Below are positions 7,519 through 18,299 of a DNA stretch of 64,000 nucleotides, in pieces. Source of the DNA: Xanthomonas sp. (GTDB lineage Bacteria > Pseudomonadota > Gammaproteobacteria > Xanthomonadales > Xanthomonadaceae); contig NZ_JAFIWC010000024.1 of NCBI RefSeq assembly GCF_017163755.1, positions 1-64,000 of the forward strand, given 5' to 3'. Made by a program: the position numbers and the translations under genes. Under the pieces are notes generated by a model that ran no database searches, had not been told where the DNA came from, and saw only the letters and a program-made list of their open reading frames with translations. Positions within the stretch are counted from its first letter, which is position 1; each line of letters begins with the position of its first letter.

Positions 7519-9059
7519 GGCTCCCTCAGCGCCGGTACGGTGGCGCGCAGCTGGGTGGCGTAGTCGCCGGGCCGCAGCAGCTGCGCGGCGGCCGCTTCGG
7601 TATAGCGCAGCAGCGGCCCGGCGGCCAGGGTCATCGCGATGCCGTAGCCGAGCAGCAGCACCGTCGCCGCGGTCTCCAGCGGCCGCGCCGGCGCCTTGCG
7701 CGGCGGCGCCGCCGCAGGCGGGGCGTCCTCGTCGCCGGGCACGCGCCAGAACAGGCGCACCCCGGCGCGGGTCAGGCCCATGATCACCATCAGGCTGCTG
7801 GCCAGGATCGCGGTCCACACCGGCGCGCTGCTGGCTGCCGGCGTCGCGCCCAGGATCGCCACCTTGGCCAGGAACCCGGACAGCGGCGGCAGCCCGGCCA
7901 CCGAGATCGCCGCGATCAGGAACAGCACGCCCGGCACGGTCTTGCCCGGCAGCGGCGCGATCACCTCCTTGCGGTCGCTGGCGCCGCCGCGGCGGCGCCG
8001 GATCAGGTCGGCGACCAGGAACAGCGCCGCGGCCACGAAGCTGCTGTGCGCCAGGTAGTACAGGCCGGCGCCGAGCGTGCCCGGCGCGTCCAGCGAGAAG
8101 GCGATGAACAGCGTCGCCGCCGACACGATCACCAGGTAGCCGATCAGCACCCGCAGCCGTGCCGCCGCCAGCACCCCGAGCGAGGCCAGCAGCAGCGTGC
8201 CGATGCCGGCCCACAGCAGCCAGTCGCGGCCATAGCCGGCCAGCGACTGCGCCTGGTCGCCGAGGATCAGCGTGCCGACCCGCAGCACCGCATACAGGCC
8301 CACCTTGGTCATCACCGCGAACAGCGCCGCCACCGCGGCCGGCGCGCGCGCATAGGTGTCCGGCAGCCACAGGTACAGCGGCAGCAGCGCGGCCTTGGCG
8401 CAGAACACCAGCAACAGCAGGCCCAGCGCCGCCTTGATCAGCGGCAGGTCGTGCACCGGCGCCTGCGCCACCCGCTGCGACAGCTCGGCCATGTTCAACG
8501 AACCGAGCAGCCCGTACAGCAGCCCCAGCGCGATCAGGAACAGCGTGGAGGAGGTGATGTTGAACACCACGTAGTGGAAGCCCACGCGCATGCGCAGCCC
8601 GCGCCCGCCGCTGAGCAGCAGCCCGTACGAGGCGATCAGCATCACCTCGAAGAACACGAACAGGTTGAACACGTCGCCGGTGAGGAACGCGCCGTTCAGG
8701 CCGACCAGCTGGAACTGGAACAGCGCATGGAAGTGCGGCGCGCGCCGGTCCCAGCCGGCGCAGGCGTGCAGCAGGCAGGCGCCGGCGAGCAGGGTGGTGG
8801 TCAGCAGCATCCACGCCGACAGCCGGTCGGCCATCAGCGCGATGCCCAGCCGCGAGGGCCAGTCGCCGAGCAGGTAGACCAGCACCTGGCCGTCGCCGGC
8901 GCGCGCGAACAGCGCGGCCGCCGCCGCCGCCAGCGCCGCCATCGACGCCCACGCCACCGCGCGCTGCGCCCTGCGGCCGAAGCGGCGGTGCTCGACGAAC
9001 AGCGACAGCGCCGCGCCCAGCAGCGGGATCAGGATCGGCAGGATCACCAGATGGTTCAT
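7515..9059 (-). CDS. phaD: Mrp/Pha antiporter subunit D (NuoN/NuoL-like)
   Basis: A 514-residue, 14-helix proton-translocating subunit homologous to NADH dehydrogenase subunits NuoL/M/N. Key features are the helix-7 region with conserved Lys (FCAKAALLPLYLWLPDTYA) and the GLPPLSGFLAKVAIL segment near residue 380. The start overlaps phaC and the stop overlaps phaE, each by four bases. Its C-terminal quarter carries a Pro/Ala-rich insertion (about residues 430-455), predicted to be a loop. Confidence 0.95.
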   Translation of the reverse strand: MNHLVILPILIPLLGAALSLFVEHRRFGRRAQRAVAWASMAALAAAAAALFARAGDGQVLVYLLGDWPSRLGIALMADRLSAWMLLTTTLLAGACLLHACAGWDRRAPHFHALFQFQLVGLNGAFLTGDVFNLFVFFEVMLIASYGLLLSGGRGLRMRVGFHYVVFNITSSTLFLIALGLLYGLLGSLNMAELSQRVAQAPVHDLPLIKAALGLLLLVFCAKAALLPLYLWLPDTYARAPAAVAALFAVMTKVGLYAVLRVGTLILGDQAQSLAGYGRDWLLWAGIGTLLLASLGVLAAARLRVLIGYLVIVSAATLFIAFSLDAPGTLGAGLYYLAHSSFVAAALFLVADLIRRRRGGASDRKEVIAPLPGKTVPGVLFLIAAISVAGLPPLSGFLAKVAILGATPAASSAPVWTAILASSLMVIMGLTRAGVRLFWRVPGDEDAPPAAAPPRKAPARPLETAATVLLLGYGIAMTLAAGPLLRYTEAAAAQLLRPGDYATQLRATVPALREP

Positions 9060-9441
9060 GCGCCCGTCCCCGCATCGCCGCCGCCGGGGGGCGCCGGCGC
9101 TGCCGGTTCCTCGTGCGCATCGACGTGGTCGCTGCGGTTGTCGGCGCGGCTGCGCATCGCCAGCACCAGGCTCACCGCGGTCATCGCGAAGGCGATCACG
9201 ATCGCGGTCAGCACCAGCGCCTGCGGCAGCGGGTCGGTGTAGTGGCCCAGCCCGGCCGGCACGCCGTCGCGCAGCACCGGCGCCTTGCCCTGCACCAGCC
9301 GGCCGCCGGCGAAGATCAGCAGGTTGGTCGCGTAGGACAGCGCGGTCAGGCCGAGGATCACGTCGAAGCTGCGCGCGCGCAGCAGCAGGTAGACGCCGAC
9401 CGCGGTCAGCACGCCGATGGCGCTCGCCAGGGCCAGTTCCA

Positions 9442-9442
<1 letters not shown>
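9056..9442 (-). CDS. phaC: Mrp/Pha antiporter subunit C (NuoK-like)
   Basis: A 128-residue NuoK-like subunit with three helices. The phrases GLTALSYATNLLIFAGG and DPLPQALVLTAIVIAFAMTA are characteristic, including the buried acidic residue region of MnhC. The charged, Pro-rich tail (SDHVDAHEEPAAPAPPGG) is cytoplasmic and poorly conserved. The start codon shares one base with the phaAB stop (TGATG). Confidence 0.94.
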
Positions 9443-12269
<2,827 letters not shown>

Positions 12270-12273
<4 letters not shown>

Positions 12274-12473
12274 GCAGGGAATGCGAGATTCGCGAGCAGG
12301 AACCCCGAGTGTAACAGGCGCACTTCCAGCGCTGGCCCGCGACGTGCGCTGCGTGTGCCGGCGCGCCAGCGGAGCACCAGCACCAGCAGCACCAGCAGCA
12401 CCAGCAGCATCAGCAGCATCAGCAGCATCAGCAGGAGCAGCATCAGCAGGAGCAGCGGCGGCAGCATCAGCAT
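12270..12473 (-). CDS. small poly-Leu/Met reading frame coupled to phaAB (doubtful)
   Basis: A 67-codon frame whose N-terminal half is almost only Leu, Met and Val (encoded by the antisense of the CAG/CAT repeat), followed by an Arg-rich segment. It could make one membrane helix. Its stop overlaps the phaAB start as ATGA, the same four-base coupling used between most of the downstream subunits. There is no clear ribosome-binding site, and low-complexity DNA opens such frames by chance. It may be a leader peptide or merely a repeat artefact. Confidence 0.25.
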
Positions 12474-12479
12474 CAGCGC
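12374..12479. repeat. 9-bp tandem repeat, CAC/CAT-CAG-CAG
   Basis: About eleven imperfect units of CACCAGCAG changing to CATCAGCAG, with two GAGCAG interruptions. They occupy the region between the divergently transcribed phaAB and SDR genes. A pure trinucleotide-based tract of this length is prone to slippage. Because the unit is a multiple of three, it would not shift a frame but could change promoter spacing or the length of the small coupled frame. Confidence 0.85.
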
Positions 12480-12522
12480 CAGGACCCGCGCAAGCGCGCG
12501 CGCCGCTCGCTATGCTTGGGCG

Positions 12523-13443
12523 ATGCCAGCCTCTTCCGCCACCACCACCGACATGCCTGCCACCGCTTCGGCCGCGCCGCGCGCGCTGGTCTTCGGCGGC
12601 AGCGGGCAGATCGGCGAGCGCGTGCTCGACGGCCTGCACGCGGCGGGCTGGCAGGTGCATGCGGTGTCGCGCCGCGCGCAGCCGCCGCGGCGCGGGGTGG
12701 TCTGGCTAGCCGGCGATCTGAACGCGGCCTCGCCGTTGCCGCTGCACGAGGTCGAGGCGGTGTTCAGCTGCGGCCCGCTCGACGGCTTCGCCGCCTGGTA
12801 CCGCAGCGCGCCGCTGCGCGCGCCGCGGGTGGTCGCGTTCGGCTCGACCAGCCTGGAGGTCAAGCGCGATTCCGGCGACGCCGCCGAGCGCGACGTCGCC
12901 CGGCGCCTGCGCGAGGCCGAGGCGCTGCTGTTCGACGCCGCGGCCGCGCGCGGCGCCGCCGCCACGGTGCTGCGGCCGACCCTGGTCTACGGCGCCGGCC
13001 GCGACCGTACCTTGACCGAAATCGCCGCGCTGGCGCGGCGCAGCGGCTGGTTCGTGCTGCCGCGCGCCTGCGATGGCCTGCGCCAGCCGGTGCACGTGCA
13101 GGACCTGGCCGACGCCGCGCTGGCGGTGCTGGCGCAGCCGCTCACCCACGGGCGCAGCTATGCGCTGGGCGGCGGCGAGGTGCTGCGCTATCGCGACATG
13201 GTGCGGCGGGTGCTGGCGGCGCTGGACCCGCCGGCGCGGCTGCTGCAGCTGCCGACGCCGCTGTTCGCGCTGGCGCTGGCGGCCGCGCATGCCGGCGGCC
13301 GCCTGCGCGGCATGAACCGCGCCGCGCTACGGCGCATGCGCCAGGACCTGGTGTTCGACCTGGCGCCGGCGCGGCGCGATTTCGGCTACGCGCCGCGCGC
13401 GTTCGCGCCGGACGCGGCGATGCTGCAGCCGCCGCGTCAGTAG
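12523..13443 (+). CDS. NAD(P)-binding epimerase-like SDR protein
   Basis: A 306-residue extended-SDR protein. The dinucleotide-binding motif is near the N-terminus (VFGGSGQIGERVLDGL, about residues 24-39). The middle has FGSTSLEVKRDSGD (catalytic Ser region) and the LRPTLVYGAGRD stretch typical of nucleoside-diphosphate-sugar epimerases. The usual catalytic YxxxK is not obvious, since the region reads SGDAAERDVAR, so it may be an atypical or non-catalytic member. Start alternatives are ATG 12523 and 12553. It is divergent from phaAB across the tandem repeat. Confidence 0.75.
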   Translation: MPASSATTTDMPATASAAPRALVFGGSGQIGERVLDGLHAAGWQVHAVSRRAQPPRRGVVWLAGDLNAASPLPLHEVEAVFSCGPLDGFAAWYRSAPLRAPRVVAFGSTSLEVKRDSGDAAERDVARRLREAEALLFDAAAARGAAATVLRPTLVYGAGRDRTLTEIAALARRSGWFVLPRACDGLRQPVHVQDLADAALAVLAQPLTHGRSYALGGGEVLRYRDMVRRVLAALDPPARLLQLPTPLFALALAAAHAGGRLRGMNRAALRRMRQDLVFDLAPARRDFGYAPRAFAPDAAMLQPPRQ

Positions 13444-13919
13444 CGCCAGTCCATGCGCCGGTAGAACTTGGCCAGCACCCAGGCCGGCCCGATCAGCAGG
13501 TACACCAGGTCGGTGAGGAAGCTGGGCTTGTGCCCTTCCAGCTTGTGGCCGACGAACTGCGCGATCCACGCCACCACGAACACGCCCACCGCCAGCCACA
13601 ACAGGCCCTGCGCGCCGAGCCGCGCCTCCAGCAGCCGGCACAGGCAGCCGCAGAAGAAGAACGCCGCCAGCATGCCGTAGCCCAGCGTGCGCGACAGCCG
13701 GTTGTAGAACATCCACGCGGCGAACATGCCCAGCGCCGCCCACAGCCCGCTCTGGAACCAGGTGCCGCCCACCGGGATGCTCCACAGCAGCGCCACCACC
13801 GACCACAGGATGGCCGGCACCGCGACGAGGTGGATGCGCTGATTGATCGCGTTGCGGTGGTCGTCCGAATAGCTGGCGAAGTAGCGGTCGACCGGGCGCG
13901 CGTAATCGGTGGTGTCCAT
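13437..13919 (-). CDS. Mpo1-like (DUF962) membrane protein
   Basis: A 160-residue protein with four hydrophobic helices. The family motif near the N-terminus (YFASYSDDHRNAINQRIHLVA, about residues 13-33, metal-binding His) and the later FVGHKLEGHKPSF are both present. Yeast Mpo1 is an Fe2+-dependent dioxygenase that shortens 2-hydroxy fatty acids by one carbon; bacterial members are usually annotated DUF962. The gene is convergent with the SDR upstream and overlaps its end by seven bases. Confidence 0.85.
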   Translation of the reverse strand: MDTTDYARPVDRYFASYSDDHRNAINQRIHLVAVPAILWSVVALLWSIPVGGTWFQSGLWAALGMFAAWMFYNRLSRTLGYGMLAAFFFCGCLCRLLEARLGAQGLLWLAVGVFVVAWIAQFVGHKLEGHKPSFLTDLVYLLIGPAWVLAKFYRRMDWRY

Positions 13920-14071
13920 GGTCCCTCCCAGCAGTGGCGCCAGCATAGCCGCATGCAGGCGGCGGCGCGGAGACATCTGCGGCGCGCGGGCGCGCCGCTT
14001 TTTCGCAGGCGGGCCGCGGCGATCGTGGCGGTGCTGCCGGCGGCGGCGCGCGCTGCAACCGCCGCTGCGCC

Positions 14072-15013
14072 TCAGTCGATCGAAATGCCCGCCAGCCGCT
14101 GCAGCGCTTCGGCGTACTTGGCGCGGGTCCGGTCGATCACGTCCTGCGGCAGGCGCGGGCCGGGCGCGGTCTTGCCCCAGTCCAGCGTCTCCAGGTAGTC
14201 GCGCACGAACTGCTTGTCGTAGCTCGGCGGGCTGGTGCCGAGCTGGTACTCGTCGGCCGGCCAGTAGCGCGAGGAATCGGGCGTGAGCATCTCGTCCATG
14301 ATGTACAGGCGGCCGTCGGCGTCGGTGCCGAACTCGAACTTGGTGTCGGCCAGCAGGATGCCGCGCTCGGCGGCGAAGTCGGCGGCGAAGCGGTAGATGC
14401 GCAACGTCGCATCGCGCACGCGCTCGGCCAGTTCCGCGCCCACGCTCTTGACCATCGCGTCGAAGTCGATGTTCTCGTCGTGGTCGCCGACCGCGGCCTT
14501 GGTCGACGGGGTGAAGATCGGTTCGGCCAGTTTCTCCGCCTGGCGCAGGCCGTCGGGCAGCTCGATGCCGCTGACCTTGCCGGTGCGCTGGTAGTCCTTC
14601 CAGCCGCTGCCGATCAGGTAGCCGCGCGCGATCGCCTCCACCGGCACCGGCTTGAGCTTCTTGGTCACCACTGCGCGCCGGGCGTACAGCGCCGCGTCCA
14701 CGCCGGCCGGCAGCACGCTGGCCACGTCGATCCCGGTCAGGTGGTTGGGCATCAGGTGCGCGGTCTTGGCGAACCAGAAGTTGGAGACCTGGCACAGCAT
14801 CTCGCCCTTGCCCGGGATCGGGTCGGGCAGCACCACGTCGAACGCCGACAGGCGGTCGGTGGCGACCATCAGCAGGTAATCGCCGCTCGAAGCCGCGCCG
14901 GAAGCGGCGTCGGCAGGCAGGCGCTCGCGGGGGATATCGAATACGTCGCGGACCTTGCCACGGTGACGCAACGGCAGGCCGGGCAGATCGGATTGCAACA
15001 GCGTGGTGGGCAC
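14072..15013 (-). CDS. purC: phosphoribosylaminoimidazole-succinocarboxamide synthase
   Basis: A SAICAR synthetase of purine biosynthesis that joins aspartate to CAIR with ATP. The 313-residue protein resembles the longer yeast-like ADE1 class. GKVRDVFDI and [18 protein letters not shown] mark the nucleotide and substrate sites, and LADTKFEFG and [13 protein letters not shown] mark the C-terminal half. A GTG start at 15013 is chosen because AGGAG lies five bases upstream. The frame extends further upstream only through GC-rich DNA. Confidence 0.95.
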   Translation of the reverse strand: MPTTLLQSDLPGLPLRHRGKVRDVFDIPRERLPADAASGAASSGDYLLMVATDRLSAFDVVLPDPIPGKGEMLCQVSNFWFAKTAHLMPNHLTGIDVASVLPAGVDAALYARRAVVTKKLKPVPVEAIARGYLIGSGWKDYQRTGKVSGIELPDGLRQAEKLAEPIFTPSTKAAVGDHDENIDFDAMVKSVGAELAERVRDATLRIYRFAADFAAERGILLADTKFEFGTDADGRLYIMDEMLTPDSSRYWPADEYQLGTSPPSYDKQFVRDYLETLDWGKTAPGPRLPQDVIDRTRAKYAEALQRLAGISID

Positions 15014-15156
15014 AGGCACTCCTACGGACTTCGCAATGGCGGCTGTCCCGGGACCCGGCGGGCCCGCGGTGCGACAGCGGGCCGCGTAGTGTACGGCCGG
15101 AAAGCCCCGCTGTGCCGTAAAATGCGAGGCCTCCTCGGCCGAGCCCGCGATCGCCC

Positions 15157-15489
15157 ATGCACTGGTACGGAAAACTGCTCGGCGCGATCGCCGGGGCACT
15201 GCTGTTCCGGCCCAATCCGGTGATCGGCGCGGCGCTGGGACTGCTGGTCGGCCATGCCTTCGACGCCGGCTGGTTCAGTTTCCAGCGGCGCGAGGACCCC
15301 TACCGCGAGCTGGGCCTGACCCGCGACGCCACCGACGCCGAGGTCGAGCTGGCCTACCGCCGGCTGATCTCCCAGTACCACCCCGACAAGGTCGTCGGCG
15401 CGACGCCGGAGTTGCGCGCGCGCGCCGAGCAGAAGGCCAGTCGGCTCAACACCGCCTACGACCGTATCCGCACCCTGCGCAAGCGCTGA
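15157..15489 (+). CDS. small membrane-anchored DnaJ-domain protein
   Basis: A 110-residue protein with an N-terminal hydrophobic segment ([20 protein letters not shown]) and a C-terminal J domain carrying the essential HPD triad (SQYHPDKVV). The layout is that of a miniature DjlA, with a membrane anchor and J domain but no middle domain. It would stimulate DnaK at the membrane. It lies ten bases upstream of rpe and is probably cotranscribed with it. Confidence 0.85.
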   Translation: MHWYGKLLGAIAGALLFRPNPVIGAALGLLVGHAFDAGWFSFQRREDPYRELGLTRDATDAEVELAYRRLISQYHPDKVVGATPELRARAEQKASRLNTAYDRIRTLRKR

Positions 15490-15498
15490 GACCTTCCC

Positions 15499-16167
15499 AT
15501 GTCCGACTGCATCATCTCCCCGTCCATCCTCTCCGCCGACTTCGCCCGCCTCGGCGAGGAAGTGGACACCGTGCTGAAGGCCGGCGCCGACTGGATCCAC
15601 TTCGACGTGATGGACAACCACTACGTGCCCAACCTGACCATCGGCCCGATGGTGTGCCAGGCGCTGCGCAAGCACGGGGTCACCGCGCCGATCGACGTGC
15701 ACCTGATGGTCGAGCCGGTGGACCGGCTGGTGCCGGATTTCGCCGAGGCCGGCGCCAGCATCATCAGCTTCCATCCCGAGGCCAGCCGCCACGTGCACCG
15801 CACGATCCAGCTGATCAAGTCGCACGGCTGCAAGGCCGGCCTGGTGCTCAACCCGGCCACCCCGGTGGACATCCTCGACTGGGTGCTGGACGAACTGGAC
15901 CTGGTGCTGGTGATGTCGGTGAACCCGGGCTTCGGCGGACAGGCGTTCATTCCCTCGGCGCTGGACAAGCTGCGCGCCATCCGCGCGAAAATCGACGCCA
16001 GCGGCAGGCCGGTCCGGCTGGAGATCGACGGCGGGGTCAAGCCGGACAATATCGCCGCGATCGCCGCCGCCGGCGCCGACACCTTCGTCGCCGGCTCGGC
16101 GATCTTCAACGCGCCGGACTATGCCGAGGTGATCGCGCGGATGCGCGCGGCGGTGGCGGCACGCTGA
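15499..16167 (+). CDS. rpe: ribulose-phosphate 3-epimerase
   Basis: Interconverts D-ribulose 5-phosphate and D-xylulose 5-phosphate in the pentose phosphate pathway. The 222-residue TIM barrel shows [15 protein letters not shown] at the N-terminus, the metal ligands in [17 protein letters not shown] and [18 protein letters not shown], and [11 protein letters not shown] with the catalytic Asp. Position upstream of trpE follows the common proteobacterial rpe-trpE neighbourhood. The following GNAT starts one base after the stop. Confidence 0.97.
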   Translation: MSDCIISPSILSADFARLGEEVDTVLKAGADWIHFDVMDNHYVPNLTIGPMVCQALRKHGVTAPIDVHLMVEPVDRLVPDFAEAGASIISFHPEASRHVHRTIQLIKSHGCKAGLVLNPATPVDILDWVLDELDLVLVMSVNPGFGGQAFIPSALDKLRAIRAKIDASGRPVRLEIDGGVKPDNIAAIAAAGADTFVAGSAIFNAPDYAEVIARMRAAVAAR

Positions 16168-16168
16168 G

Positions 16169-16651
16169 ATGGCCGCACTGCACATCCGCCCGGCCACCGC
16201 CGACGATGCCGGGCTGATCCTGCGCCTGATCCGCGACCTGGCGCGCTACGAGCGCGCCGAGGACGCCGTGCAGACCGACGAGGACGGCCTGCGCGCCAGC
16301 CTGTTCGGCCCCGGCGCCACCGCGCATGCGCTGATCTGCGAAGCCGGCGCGCAACCGATCGGCTACGCGGTGTACTTCTACAACTACTCGACCTGGCTGG
16401 GCCGCAACGGCCTGTACCTGGAGGACCTGTACGTGGCGCCGGAACACCGTGGCGCCGGCGCGGGCAAGGCGCTGCTGCGGCACCTGGCCAGGCAGGCGGT
16501 GGCCGAGGGCTGCGGCCGCTTCGAGTGGTCGGTGCTGGACTGGAACCGGCCGGCGATCGCGTTCTACGAATCCGTCGGCGCCCGCGCGCAGGACGAATGG
16601 ACCGTGTACCGGCTGCAGGGCGAGGCGCTGGCGGCCTTCGCCGCCGGCTGA
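16169..16651 (+). CDS. GNAT family N-acetyltransferase
   Basis: A 160-residue acyl-CoA-dependent acetyltransferase. The acetyl-CoA-binding motif A reads YLEDLYVAPEHRGAGAGKAL (R-x-x-G-x-G type), followed by the ECRFEWSVLDWN-like segment (here GCGRFEWSVLDWN) and a final FYESVGA loop. These features match the diamine/thialysine acetyltransferase branch, which modifies small amines such as polyamines or thialysine. It is directly linked to rpe. The substrate is not certain. Confidence 0.88.
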   Translation: MAALHIRPATADDAGLILRLIRDLARYERAEDAVQTDEDGLRASLFGPGATAHALICEAGAQPIGYAVYFYNYSTWLGRNGLYLEDLYVAPEHRGAGAGKALLRHLARQAVAEGCGRFEWSVLDWNRPAIAFYESVGARAQDEWTVYRLQGEALAAFAAG

Positions 16652-16667
16652 AACGCCCGCGGCGGGG

Positions 16668-16766
16668 ACAAAAAAAGAACCGCACTGTCGCCAGTGCGGC
16701 CCCTGGGAGAAGTCGGAGGCTGATCCTGCCTCCATCCGTCGTCCTTGCTATGGCCTTCCATTCTCC
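16668..16766 (-). ncRNA. candidate structured small RNA with six GGA motifs
   Basis: On the minus strand the gap between the GNAT and the lipid-kinase genes ends in a strong intrinsic terminator, yet no minus-strand gene precedes it. Upstream of the terminator lie six GGA triplets in about 55 bases. One is displayed in the loop of a perfect hairpin (GGAGGC-AGGATCA-GCCTCC, 16715-16733), and a closing helix GGAGAA/TTCTCC (16761-16766 with 16706-16711) encloses it. GGA in hairpin loops is the binding signature of CsrA/RsmA, so a CsrA-sequestering RNA is a reasonable guess. The 5' end is unknown and could lie as far as about 16850. Confidence 0.5.
16670..16699 (-). terminator. rho-independent terminator (minus strand)
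   Basis: Read on the minus strand: CCGCACTG, loop GCGA, CAGTGCGG, then TTCTTTTTTT. An 8-bp GC-rich stem with a GNRA tetraloop and a U-tract is a textbook intrinsic terminator. On the plus strand the A-tract precedes the stem, so it cannot serve the GNAT gene. Confidence 0.85.
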
Positions 16767-16891
16767 GTACCGACGATGACCGGCCGGTGACAGCGGCCGG
16801 GGTTCCGCGCGCCGCCGGCGGGCGCGGATTCACGGCGCGCAACGCACCGATTGCTAGCCTGCGCGCTCCACCCTCGACCCGTGATGCACGT

Positions 16892-17830
16892 ATGCCGCAG
16901 CCCCGATGGCGTCTGATCCTCAACGGCAAGTCGGCAGGCGACGACGCGTTGCGCGAGGCGGTCGTGGCGCTGCGCGAACGCGGCACCACCGTGGAGGTGC
17001 GGGTGACCTGGGAGGAGGGCGACGCCGAGCGCTACGTGACCGAAGCCCTGGACGACGGCGTGGACTGCATCGTCGCCGCCGGCGGCGACGGCACCTTGAG
17101 CGAAGTCGCCAGCGCGCTGGCGCACCGCGCCGAAGGCGCCGCCGGACTGCCCGCGCTGGGCCTGGTGCCGCTGGGCACGGCCAACGATTTCGCCAGCGCC
17201 GCCGGCATTCCCGACGAGCCGTTGCCGGCGCTGGAGCTGATCGCGCAGGCCCGCGCGTTCCCGATCGACCTGCTGCGCATCGAGGCCGAGCACGGCGCGC
17301 ACTGGTGCGCGAACGTCGCCAGCGGCGGCTTCGGCACCCAGGTGACGGTGGAAACCGACGACGGGCTGAAGAAGATGCTCGGCGGGCTGGCCTACCTGAT
17401 CACCGGCATGGCGCGGCTGGGACGGATCGACCCGATCCAGGCCCGCTTCGAAGGCCCGGACTTCGCCTGGCAAGGCGAGTTCATCGCGCTGGGCCTGGGC
17501 AACGGCCGCCAGGCCGGCGGCGGCCAGGCGCTGTGCCCGGACGCGGTGATCGACGACGGCCTGCTCGACCTGACCATCGTGCCCGAGCTGAGCGGCGAGG
17601 TGGCCGCCACGCTGGGCACGCTGGTGACCTCGGGCAAGCAGGCGGCGCTGGAGCGGGTGGCGATCCGCGCGCGCCTGCCGTGGCTGCGGATCCAGGCCGA
17701 CGAGCCGCTGACCCTGAACCTGGACGGCGAGCCGGAAACCTCGCGCCACTTCCGCATCGACTGCGTGCCCGGGCGCCTGCGCATGCACCTGCCGGCCGAT
17801 TCGGCGCTGCTGCGCGGCCAGACGCGGTAA
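16892..17830 (+). CDS. YegS-like lipid kinase (diacylglycerol kinase catalytic domain)
   Basis: A 312-residue member of the DAGK_cat/YegS family, which phosphorylates lipids with ATP. The nucleotide-binding [13 protein letters not shown] motif is at about residues 66-78, followed by [12 protein letters not shown], the second conserved signature. The C-terminal beta-sandwich contains [11 protein letters not shown] and the LNLDGEPE motif typical of the family. The ATG at 16892 gives the standard N-terminus ([14 protein letters not shown]). Likely cytosolic or membrane-peripheral. Confidence 0.92.
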   Translation: MPQPRWRLILNGKSAGDDALREAVVALRERGTTVEVRVTWEEGDAERYVTEALDDGVDCIVAAGGDGTLSEVASALAHRAEGAAGLPALGLVPLGTANDFASAAGIPDEPLPALELIAQARAFPIDLLRIEAEHGAHWCANVASGGFGTQVTVETDDGLKKMLGGLAYLITGMARLGRIDPIQARFEGPDFAWQGEFIALGLGNGRQAGGGQALCPDAVIDDGLLDLTIVPELSGEVAATLGTLVTSGKQAALERVAIRARLPWLRIQADEPLTLNLDGEPETSRHFRIDCVPGRLRMHLPADSALLRGQTR

Positions 17831-17906
17831 CCGCGGCGCATGCCGAAGCCGGTGCCGGGCGACCGAATTCTTCCGCACGCGTATTCGGCGATGCAACCGG
17901 CACTTT

Positions 17907-18003
17907 GTGGGAGGGACTTCAGTCCCGACTGCACCCGGTCGACGCAAGCCGCTGCTTCGCTTATTGCAATGAAAGACCCCAGCGCGGCGGCGTCGCTCCC
18001 ACA
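17907..18003. repeat. REP-like inverted pair upstream of trpE
   Basis: GTGGGAGGGACTTCAGTCCC then GAC (17907-17929) is a REP of the same general consensus as those at 328 and 6194, but with a GGGACTTCAGTCCC stem. An inverted remnant, GTCGCTCCCACAGT, lies at 17992-18005. It separates the lipid kinase gene from the trpE leader. Confidence 0.65.
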
Positions 18004-18117
18004 GTCGCGTGCATCATCGCCCTCGCAGGAGGGTTCGACCCTCGGCGCCTTTCCCGGACCGCCATCCTGGCCGCGCATCGCCACGCGCCGCACGCCGATG
18101 GATGCCGGCTGCAACCG

Positions 18118-18145
18118 TTGCCAGCCTCGCCAGTTGCGGTAAAGT
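18118..18145 (+). promoter_or_regulatory. putative trpE promoter
   Basis: TTGCCA (18118-18123), a 16-bp spacer and TAAAGT (18140-18145) make a reasonable sigma-70 promoter. Transcription would begin near 18152, leaving a leader of about 110 bases before the trpE start. Confidence 0.45.
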
Positions 18146-18152
18146 AGCCGCC

Positions 18153-18299
18153 GTGTCCCGCCCGACGACCCAGCGTTCTCTCCCTTCCGCTCGCCGCGCG
18201 TGGCGATGGTGGCCTGTAGCCGTCGTCCGTCCCGCCACCGCGTCCTGGAAGGAAAGTCGTCTTGATCACCCGCGAGCAGTTCCAGCGCTACGCCGCTGA
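18153..18299 (+). CDS. putative Trp-rich leader peptide (trpL-like)
   Basis: A frame overlapping the 5' end of trpE encodes ARRAWRWWPVAVV, with three Trp codons within four positions (18201-18203, 18207-18212). Control codons for the end product just upstream of its biosynthetic gene are the hallmark of attenuation leaders. The Trp codons overlap one arm of the hairpin GGTGGC/GCCACC (18208-18213 with 18234-18239). The trpE ribosome-binding site GGAAGG (18247-18252) can pair with CCTTCC at 18183-18188. The start (GTG 18153 or an upstream ATG) is unclear; the frame itself stays open to 18299, inside trpE. Confidence 0.45.
   Translation: MSRPTTQRSLPSARRAWRWWPVAVVRPATASWKESRLDHPRAVPALRR

Noticed and set aside
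7503-9242. Long plus-strand frame across phaD
   Set aside because: Gln/His/Arg-rich antisense shadow of phaD with no start signal or protein-family similarity.
12374-12479. CRISPR-like array
   Set aside because: The repeat is a contiguous 9-bp tandem tract without spacers or nearby cas genes.
16670-16699. Terminator of the GNAT gene
   Set aside because: The A-tract comes before the stem on the plus strand, so it can terminate only minus-strand transcription.
18024-18045. tRNA-like T-arm (GGAGGGTTCGACCCTCGG)
   Set aside because: No acceptor stem, anticodon arm or CCA end in proper spacing; it is just a small palindrome in the trpE upstream region.
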